NCBI GenBank assembly: GCA_964035575.1
Contig: OZ037920.1
Coordinates: 992,001 to 1,056,000 of the forward strand
Direction of reading: 5' to 3'
Source of the DNA: Rhynchopus sp. YZ270_cl-10
Taxonomy: Eukaryota > Euglenozoa > Diplonemea > Diplonemida > Diplonemidae
DNA length: 64,000 bases
The stretch's first letter is position 1, and each line of letters begins with the position of its first letter. Both the position numbers and the translations under genes were made by a program. Of this stretch, positions 1 to 7,064 are shown piece by piece. Under the pieces are notes generated by a model. The model searched no databases. It had not been told where the DNA came from and worked only from the letters and a program-made list of their open reading frames with translations.

Positions 1-92
1 TCGCTCTCCTCCACCTTCCGCTTTGGCATTTTTCTTCTTTTTTCTTTTTTTGAATATCTGAGTGGAATAATTTCCCATAAACCGGGAAACTT

Positions 93-310
93 TTTTTACC
101 CGGGAAAAAACCTGTGTTTTTCCAATAAAAAAAGCCATTTTCCCCTCGGGCACCCAACAGCTACTCAACAGTGCCCTCGGGACTGGGTTTTCCACTGCAA
201 AAAATGCCCTCGGGCTGCGCCCTCGGGCATTTTTTTTGTGGAAAACCCGTCCCTCGGGCACTGTTGAGTGCTGTTGGGTGCCCTCGGGAAAAATGGCTTT
301 ATTTTTACCG
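93..310. repeat. Foldback (long-hairpin) repeat with CCCTCGGG motifs
   Basis: The two halves, about 130-214 and 218-304, are near-perfect inverted copies that fold on a centre near position 216. Each arm carries the motif CCCTCGGG several times plus CACCCAACAG / CTGTTGGGTG. Flanking text (accgg / ccggg) may extend the symmetry outward. No reading frame is present. It looks like a short foldback or MITE-type element; no clear target-site duplication was found, so class is open. Confidence 0.6.
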
Positions 311-324
311 GTAAAAAATAGCTA

Positions 325-563
325 TTTTTCCTTTTACTTACCTATCAGAGTTACTATTTTTTGCTTTTTTTTTTTTTGTCTAAAAAGGGTCGGAGTTGTC
401 TGATTGAAAAAAAGATAAGATATTGTGTGTGCCCGTGAGGGCCATTCGTCTTTTCTTTTTCAATTTTTTTTTCTCTGTTTCTTTAAAAAAACAATGACTG
501 AATAAAGAGTACCTCGTTTTCTTCCTCTCTCGTTGATTTTATCAAAAATTTTTTTTTAAAAAA
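325..563. other. AT-rich intergenic stretch, no gene seen
   Basis: This stretch is homopolymer-rich. Positions 325-362 (around CTTTTACTTACCTATCAGAG) recur almost exactly at 2262-2296 inside element A, so part of it is a repeat fragment. Nothing else is recognisable before the run of six A (558-563) that borders element A. Confidence 0.4.
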
Positions 564-719
564 CACGGGTTGCCGACGATCGTAGTACGAAATTTTACGA
601 TCGTAGCCTTTTTTTCCTCGTACTACGAAAATTTACGATCGTACTACGAAAATTTACGATCGTAAAATTTCGTAAAATCTCGTAAAATCTCGTAAAATCT
701 CGTAGTGGTGTAGTTGCCG

Positions 720-1260
720 GTGGCTATTGCCTCCCAGGGAAAGGGACTCTCGAATTTTTTTTTTCGCCCCTAAAGAGGGCTAATTTCGACGATTTGAGGC
801 CATTAAAAGCAAAATTTGGCACTTTTGAGCATCTGTGGGGGTCTAAAACGCGGTTTTGCGAACCCGAAATTTCGTGGTTTTTACCAAAAAGACAAGTCGA
901 TTTTTGAACCTTAAAAAACATCAAAATTTTTTTCACAAGTGTTTTTGAGGCCTGCTCACTACACCCTAGGTCCCCTTCTGGGACCAAAAAGTCAAAAAAA
1001 GCAAGAATTGGGCTGTTTTGAGCATCTAGAGTTAATTCCCCAGTCATTTTCTGTACCACCAGTGCATTTTGTATGGGCCAGCGCCTTGTCAAAAAATCAA
1101 AAAATCTCAAAAAAAAAAAAATTTTTTTTTTCGGGAAAATTTCGACCCCTGAGTTGGGTTTTTGGGCACCAAAAAGTGCAAAAAAACGCAAAAATCGGGT
1201 GTTTTGACGATCTGGGGGTAAACTATATGCACTACTACAGGGGCCCACAATATCGACTTT
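720..1260. repeat. Degenerate ~180-190 bp tandem repeat inside element A
   Basis: A recurring phrase close to TTTTGA-(c/g)-(g/c)-ATCT followed by a run of G occurs near 819, 1011 and 1199. Each is preceded by an A-rich block with CCAAAAAGTGCAAAAAA-like text. Spacing is about 190 bp. Element B shows the same repeat in at least four periods (34573-35130). Confidence 0.45.
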
Positions 1261-1413
1261 TCCTTAGCAAATTCCTTGGAGTATTGCATGCCTTGAAGTG
1301 TTGCATTTTGTCCCCACTGAGTGTGCACTCAGAAAACACTCATCAATAAAACGACCTTTCTGTTCGGTAAAAAATAGTTATTTTCTATTGTAGTAGTGGT
1401 TTGTCGTGCAGTG

Positions 1414-2530
1414 ATGTTCTTTGTACCTGGAGAGCGGGCCGAGTGCAAGGTATGTTTTTAACCCCCCGGTTTTCTCCCTTTTCGACATGTCCGCTATTTT
1501 TTAGCTATTTTTTTTTTTTTTTAATATGGCTCAGTCCATAAACCCACCCCCCTAAAAGGTAACCTTTTGAATTTTTTTTCACATTAGATAACTTCCACTC
1601 GGACTTTTTGCTCGATTTTTGCTCCTTTGAACTCAGAATAACGTTTCTGAGGTCACAGGAGCAAAAATCGAGCAAAAAGTCCGAGTAGAAGATAGATGAA
1701 TTAACGTCGAGAGGTAAAAAAACTAATTGGGCATTGGTTTTTGAGTGGGCTGCGAAAAGCTACTTTTTCACTATTTTTTTTTTTGCATTTTTTCGTATTC
1801 TGGGGTGGACAACTGGTGAAATTTCACCCCACAAGGTGTCCCAGGCCTATTCTGGAGGTGGTGTCCACCAGAAGATGCTCAGAAGTGTCACAAATAATGA
1901 AAAATATTGTTTGGGAAACGGTTTACCCACGAAACTAACGCAAAACCCAATTCCCAATTAGTTTTTTACCTCTCGACGTTAATTCATCTATCTTCTACTC
2001 GGACTTTTTGCTCGATTTTTGCTCCTGTGACCTCAGAAACGTTATTCTGAGTTCAAAGGAGCAAAAATCGAGCAAAAAGTCCGAGTGGAAGTTATCTAAT
2101 GTGAAAAAAATTCAAAAGGTTACCTTTTAGGGGGGTGGGTTTATGGACTGAGCCAATATTATACCTAAAGCGTAGCTTAAAGGAGAAATAGTTCCTCAGA
2201 TACGGTCGCCAATCACCCCTCCAACAGGGTAATTGTGCAATCAACGAAAAAACCTTTTTTTCCCTTTTACTTACCTATCAGAGTTACTATTTTTTGTCAA
2301 CAAAAATGTCACTTTTACGTTTAAGGGGTACGGGGCGGCTTCTTGTTTGTTTGTTTGTTTGTTTTTTTGTTGTAGTCTCTACTTTTACATTCAATTTCTC
2401 TTGACAGGTACCCGAACCGACGACCCTTCATCGTGACAGCGAAGCAGTGCCGACGGAAGAGCTGGTGCAATTATTTCAAAACCAGGTGGCGATCGTAAAA
2501 GTCGGGTTTATATACCAACTTTTCCATTAA
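1414..2530 (+). CDS. Small intron-containing reading frame in the core of element A
   Basis: Exon 1 is 1414-1449 (starts MFFVPGERAECK) and exon 2 is 2408-2530 (starts VPEPTTLHRDSEAVPTEELV, ends in TAA), giving 52 residues. The donor reads AAG|GTATGT and the acceptor is preceded by TTTCTCTTGACAG, so both splice sites look canonical. The intron of 958 nt contains the nested foldback element 1528-2154 and the repeat 2161-2296. Element B has the same frame with a 176-nt intron, and the two peptides differ at two positions (R/W and Q/E). I do not recognise the protein. It could be a captured fragment of a host gene or an element-encoded peptide. The short length keeps confidence low. Confidence 0.35.
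1528..2154. mobile_element. Nested foldback element with ~210-bp terminal inverted repeats
   Basis: It begins GGCTCAGTCCATAAACCC and ends in the reverse complement, with AATAT duplicated on both sides (1523-1527 and 2155-2159). The arms run to about 1740 and from about 1941, leaving a middle of about 200 bp. Each arm is itself palindromic: GCTCGATTTTTGCTCC and its inverse GGAGCAAAAATCGAGC lie in the same arm, so the element can form hairpins at two levels. Element B lacks it, so it arrived after A and B diverged or was lost from B. No coding capacity was seen. Confidence 0.8.
2161..2296 (+). repeat. Short dispersed repeat, SINE-like (copy 1)
   Basis: About 135 bp that aligns along its length with 56311-56424; shared landmarks are TTAAAGGAGAAATAGT, GGTCG, a CCTC-CAACAGG block, GTGCAATCAA and CTATTTT. 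The opening TAGCTTAAAGG fits an RNA polymerase III A-box and GGTCG.. lies where a B-box might be, which suggests a tRNA-derived SINE. That reading is tentative. Element B lacks this segment. Confidence 0.4.
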
Positions 2531-3693
2531 CCCACCCCATAGACCACCCTAATTATTATGAAACTCTTAGTCAGTCACTGCTATAGCCATTTAACCCAGG
2601 GAGCATAGCTAGTGCAAGAAATTCGACTTCGGGATCCGGTAAGTCTGTCCTCTGCTCTTGCGGAGGACTAGGCACAAGAAAATATTGCGTTCCCCCAGAA
2701 TACTAATTTTTGTCACAGTAATTTTTGCCCAGGGCATGCTCTTGAAGCATGGCGGCTTGGTGTGAGAAGGGGCAGTGTGTTGTTTTGTTCTAGATTTCAA
2801 CGGTTGTTAGAACGAGTCAAGTGGATGCTTATCTAAACACTGACTTTAGTACAGACCCGAGAGATCACACATGACTTTGAGGAAAGAACAAAGCAATGCA
2901 TCTGTACCCGCACGCCAGGTTGTAGTTACTTCAGAATTTTCTTGAGTTTGCATGAACGAGGAGGGGGTGATTCATTCTTCGGGAACGCCTAGTATACCAT
3001 GGAATGATTATCTCAAAAAAACATGTGGGGGCTGAATTCATATCCCTTAGAATTGCGAATTCAGCCTTTGCAGAAGGTACGTCTTACTTGTACTTGTACT
3101 TGTATGCCGTGTCACCCTTCTCAACCTTACCGGTTCACAGCTCGCAAGAGCAGTGTAACCCTTCTCGCTATTGCAAACTTAAGAATTTTCTGCTGTAACT
3201 TACCAAAATCGATTTTCTTTCACCCCAAACACCCGCAACACCCCACCTGCTACTTCGGTAGCCTGTGTTGTTGGGAGTTGGTTCTCATGTTGATCCCCAG
3301 TGACTGTCTAGCACTGCTTCTTCTGAGCCCAACGTTGTTTGGCCTGTCGACGTAATAAATACGAAGACAGGGCGGCGGTGCCAACAATTTTCCAATGATG
3401 TAACGTTTATCTGATTGATTATCGTTTGATATACCTTGTGTGTGCTTCATGCACACCATGCAAGGAATATCGAACGGTATTTCAAGCGATATTCGTTATT
3501 TCGTTTGGCAAACGTACTACGATCGTAAAATTTCGTAAAATTTCGTCTACGATCGTACTACGATCGTTTACGATCGTAAAATTTCGTAGTACGAAATTTT
3601 ACGAAATTTTACGAAATTTTACGATCGTAACGATCGTAAAATTTTACGATCGTAAAATTTCGTACTACGATCGTCGGCAACCCGTGAAAAAAA

Positions 3694-4127
3694 GCCTGAC
3701 CAAAGCACAACAAGGCTAGAGGTTCATTTTACAAACTCTTTTTTTAAATACTGCTACGATGGGTGTGTACATGAGTCACATTCGTTTTACAAGCTTTTTT
3801 TTTCCGGCAGAGTGTTAAGTGCCTGCGTCCCAGAGGCGTTTGCACTATACACTTTTCTTTTTTGGGACCAATAATAATTCCTTCACATTTTATGGGTTTC
3901 AGGGCAGCCACATGCATTTCCATGCATGATCTTCCCTCTATCTTCGACACGTGCGTTTTCTTTTCTCTCTTTTGGATGAACCATTATATGTGCCACCTAA
4001 ACAAGAAATTTCCGTCCCCCTTTTACAGTAGCCGGTTCTGTCGATTTCCCCTTTGTGGGGGTTTCTTGTTTTTTCAGTTTTCATTCACACACACACACAA
4101 CCAGAAAAAGTTTTTTTTTAAAGTAAA
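3694..4127 (+). other. Intergenic region upstream of the first eL36 gene
   Basis: No gene was recognised. It contains a short CA run near 4086-4100 and a T-rich tract ending in TTTTTTCAG at 4077, which is a plausible splice acceptor 50 nt before the eL36 ATG. Confidence 0.4.
4070..4077 (+). promoter_or_regulatory. Candidate leader splice acceptor of eL36 copy 1
   Basis: A T-rich tract ends in CAG at 4077, 50 nt before the ATG, with no other gene between. In a trans-splicing organism this would be the spliced-leader addition site. It could equally be the acceptor of a 5'-UTR intron or chance. Confidence 0.3.
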
Positions 4128-4621
4128 ATGGTTGCCACATGGACTGAGATGAAGGCGGCGGGCGCCACGGTATGCACACCCACCCGAATAAACACACATC
4201 AACACCACACAACAGACCCCCAAGGCGGCAAACGGAAGCCGTCGTGGACTGAACAAGGGGTTCAAGACGACCAAGCGTGCCAAGGCCCTGAACCCGGCCA
4301 AGAGGCAGGCACTTGAGAAGAAGAAGCTCATGGCCGTGCGTGAGGTGGTCTTGGAGGTATGGTTCCCACCCCTTTGCATCCCACCTCGCACCTCGCACCT
4401 CGCACCACCACCCCACCTCCACACACCCACCACAACAGACCGTGGGACTCCTTCCCTACGAGAGGCGTATTACTGAGCTTCTGAAGGTGCAGCGTGAGAA
4501 GCGTGCCCTGCGTTTCGCCAAGCGCCGTCTCGGATCCTTCCAGCGTGGTAAGAAGAAGAGGGAGCTGGTCCAGGTGCTGATGCGCAAGCTCGCCAACAAG
4601 ACGAAGACCACCACCAAGTAA
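4128..4621 (+). CDS. RPL36: 60S ribosomal protein eL36, copy 1 (three exons)
   Basis: Exons are 4128-4169, 4216-4356 and 4439-4621, with GT-AG introns of 46 and 82 nt, both phase 0; the product is 121 residues. It is a structural protein of the large ribosomal subunit. The match to eL36 rests on RRGLNKGFKTTK near residues 21-32 and, in exon 3, PYERRITELLKVQREKRALR followed by FAKRRLGS and a very basic C-terminus. The family norm is about 100 residues, so this one has a longer N-terminus (MVATWTEMKAAGAT) and a lysine/threonine tail. The ATG is the first in frame and exon 1 is only 14 codons. The two other copies at 5819 and 56600 encode the same protein, with completely different flanks. Confidence 0.92.
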
Positions 4622-5386
4622 ACTGCTTGAGTTTTCGCACTTGTCTTCACCCCGTTTAACTTTTCAACGATAGCTCGTGTGACTCGCGCACAGGCAATGC
4701 TGTCCTGTGCGGAGCTGCACACCTCCACCACCCCCGTTTTTGTCTTCTTCTCTTTTGTCAATCATAAAATGTTGCCGTCATCAGCACATTTTTCTCATTT
4801 TTTCCTTTTGTTCTGTGGGAGATGGGGGGCGTGGGGGTTTTTGTTACCGTTCTTCAGCGATCGTTTGGTAGTAAGTCAGTGGACCCCCCTTGGGGGTGCG
4901 ATGGGATAGCAAAAAAAAAGGACAATATTTTCCCATCATCTAGGTTTTTCCCTCCCAAATTAGCGACTCCGGGTTTGTGCTCCATTATAACGTCTCCACA
5001 CTGCGAAACTAGCAGACGACCCCCCAACCGGACCCTACATCACATAGGCCTAATCATCCTGTGTTCGCAATGATCCCCGTTCATCTGGTTGATGAGAGGA
5101 AGCGGGAGTAGCAACGTGTCAGATGTAAACCACGAAAATGGATGTAGAAACTGCATGGTTGGGTGTCCCCCGGTACCGCCGGTCATCCAAGGTACATTGT
5201 TCACGAGAGGGTTTTGTATTTCAATGGTGCTCCGGGAGGGGTCGATATTGACAGGTCGTCGACAGGTCGTTGACCGACTTCCGCAAGCACCAAGTCATAT
5301 TTTTTTCACCCCTTTTTTCCACTACAAATATACAACGTGGACGAATGCACATTTCTTAGTTCTTGTGTGCCATCTGTTGGTTTCAG
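4622..5386. other. Intergenic region without recognised gene
   Basis: Between the eL36 copy 1 stop and the rDNA fragments I see no convincing coding region. Short open frames here have no recognisable motif. A local G-rich/C-rich patch lies around 4820-4905, and a small direct repeat (ACAGGTCGT) lies near 5250-5270. Confidence 0.4.
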
Positions 5387-5525
5387 CCCCCTATCTATTA
5401 GATTGACAAGAAACCTGGTTGATCCTGCCAGTAGTCATATGCTTGTTTCAAGGATTAAGCCATGCAAGTCTCAGAGTAAATGGATTAACAGTGGATCTGC
5501 AGACGGCCTCATTAAACCAGACACA
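5387..5525 (+). pseudogene. 18S rDNA 5'-end fragment, copy 1
   Basis: From 5412 the sequence reads AACCTGGTTGATCCTGCCAG, the universal 5' end of eukaryotic 18S rRNA. It continues through AGTAGTCATATGCTTG and AGCCATGCAAGTCTCAGAG to GACGGCCTCATTAAACCAGA near 5525. The 25 nt before the start (from 5387) are shared with the second fragment, so they are likely the end of the external transcribed spacer. Only about 110 nt of 18S is present, so this is a relic and not an rRNA gene. Confidence 0.85.
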
Positions 5526-5558
5526 ATCCACAAGAATCACTGCTCTCAGGGGAGCAAT

Positions 5559-5629
5559 CCCCTATCGATTAGAGTGACAAGAAACCTGGTTGATCCTGCC
5601 AGTAGTCATATGCTTGTTTCAAGGATTAA
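5559..5629 (+). pseudogene. 18S rDNA 5'-end fragment, copy 2
   Basis: A second copy of the spacer end plus the first 47 nt of 18S (5583-5629). It differs from copy 1 only at a few spacer bases and then diverges after GGATTAA. The pair looks like a local duplication of one rDNA scrap. It lies 190 bp upstream of eL36 copy 2, so it is probably part of that gene's upstream region by accident. Confidence 0.8.
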
Positions 5630-5785
5630 TGTTGCTGCTGAGGCAGTCTCCAACTAACTCCGTAACCTCCTGCTCTCACACTTGAGGGCATCCAGAAGCA
5701 GGCCACTCGACTCCACAATCGATGACCTCCACATCGATTTGTAGGTAATAATACATACCCCCGACGCTCTTCCCCTTAAGACACT

Positions 5786-5796
5786 TAATTTTTCAG
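5786..5796 (+). promoter_or_regulatory. Candidate leader splice acceptor of eL36 copy 2
   Basis: AATTTTTCAG ends at 5796, only 23 nt before the ATG at 5819. The arrangement matches that seen before eL36 copy 1 and the PB1-UBA gene. Function is inferred from position alone. Confidence 0.3.
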
Positions 5797-5818
5797 AGAC
5801 GAACACAGCAAACGTAAA

Positions 5819-6313
5819 ATGGTTGCCACATGGACTGAGATGAAGGCGGCGGGCGCCACGGTATGCACCCACCCAAATAAACACACATCAACACCACACA
5901 ACAACAGACCCCCAAGGCGGCAAACGGAAGCCGTCGTGGACTGAACAAGGGGTTCAAGACGACCAAGCGTGCCAAGGCCCTGAACCCGGCCAAGAGGCAG
6001 GCACTTGAGAAGAAGAAGCTCATGGCCGTGCGTGAGGTGGTCTTGGAGGTATGGTTCCCACCCCTTTGCATCCCACCTCGCACCTCGCACCTCGCACCAC
6101 CACCCCACCTCCACACACCCACCACAACAGACCGTGGGACTCCTTCCCTACGAGAGGCGTATTACTGAGCTTCTGAAGGTGCAGCGTGAGAAGCGTGCCC
6201 TGCGTTTCGCCAAGCGCCGTCTCGGATCCTTCCAGCGTGGTAAGAAGAAGAGGGAGCTGGTCCAGGTGCTGATGCGCAAGCTCGCCAACAAGACGAAGAC
6301 CACCACCAAGTAA
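5819..6313 (+). CDS. RPL36: 60S ribosomal protein eL36, copy 2 (three exons)
   Basis: Exons are 5819-5860, 5908-6048 and 6131-6313. The exons and intron 2 look identical to the copy at 4128. Intron 1 is 47 nt and differs from the other two copies by a handful of bases (CCCAAATAAA, and ACAACAACAG at the acceptor). Outside the gene, similarity to the other copies stops within about 5 nt upstream of the ATG (GTAAA) and about 8 nt past the stop (CTGCTTG). Intron retention rules out retroposition. Confidence 0.92.
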
Positions 6314-6979
6314 ACTGCTTGCTGTTCTTCGGGGAACCGTTTCTGACACCTTTCTTGGTGCCCCACGTCTAGCGAAGAGAGGGGCGACAGAAAGAAACAG
6401 CGAGAACAACGGCGTCAGCTCAGTGAGGGGGTGACAGATAACATCAGAGCGTTTATGGATTAAAAAAAACTGACTTGTTTTTTTCCCCCTATCCCCCAAC
6501 CACTCCCCTTCCTCCCCTTCACATAGGTAGGAGCCATGCAGCTACACCACAGAATTTCTTCTCGGAGCGGAAACGAGTCAACAGCATCTGGGAAGACTAG
6601 CCAGCACCTGCCTTTTTTGCACCCCTTACCTGTTTAGTCTCGACCAGGGCTTGCTAGGGGTTGCTGCGCGGTGCGCTTGGGGTGGGTGTGCTCCTTGAGG
6701 TAGGGGCAAATTCATCATGGGGTTGGGTGTTAGCCGACGCCTCCAATCTCTGCACCCGAGCCTCCTCCTGCTTGTCCATGAGAGCGTCGAAGTGTGATCC
6801 CATTTGCTTCTTCTGCTGCAGAAGTGTACTCTCTGTTGCCTGCAGGGTCGTCGTGTGTCTTGAGCTCATCGGGGACGTCGAGCGGCTTCAGCCATCTTCA
6901 GCAACTTCGCCTATGAGTTGTCTGACCACTCTTGTATAGACCTAACAATTCTTAGACACCATTTTTACACCAAGTATCA
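6314..6979. other. Intergenic region left of the tandem array
   Basis: No confident gene. On the minus strand, 6869-6654 encodes an open frame of 71 residues with heptad-like spacing (ESTLLQQKKQMGSHFDALMD, then EEARVQRLEA), which could be the end of a coiled-coil protein or a relic exon. It has no recognised family and no clear splice sites. The region abuts the first array unit at 6980, where sequence similarity to the other units starts abruptly. Confidence 0.35.
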
Positions 6980-7064
6980 ATCCCAACCACCACCATCACA
7001 CCACTACAATGCCACAGATTTGTTTATTCACTTTTGTTGTAAAAACAAAAAAGACAAGACAACA

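Larger units (their letters stand above)
564..3686. mobile_element. Element A: inverted-repeat DNA element with GATC-palindrome ends
   Basis: A 3,123-bp element bounded by a perfect 42-bp terminal inverted repeat that starts CACGGGTTGCCGACGATCGT. Six A at 558-563 and at 3687-3692 are a possible 6-bp target duplication, although a poly-A site makes that weak on its own. Both ends hold arrays of the palindrome ACGATCGT, about four on the left (564-705) and eight on the right (3508-3686), mixed with ACGAAATTTTACG. The interior, 720-3508, is shared with element B at 34470-37053. No transposase was recognised, so it is probably non-autonomous. A foldback element (1528-2154) and a short dispersed repeat (2161-2296) sit inside it. 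Confidence 0.75.

Noticed and set aside
5387-5629. Functional 18S rRNA gene
   Set aside because: Only the first ~110 and ~47 nt of 18S are present.
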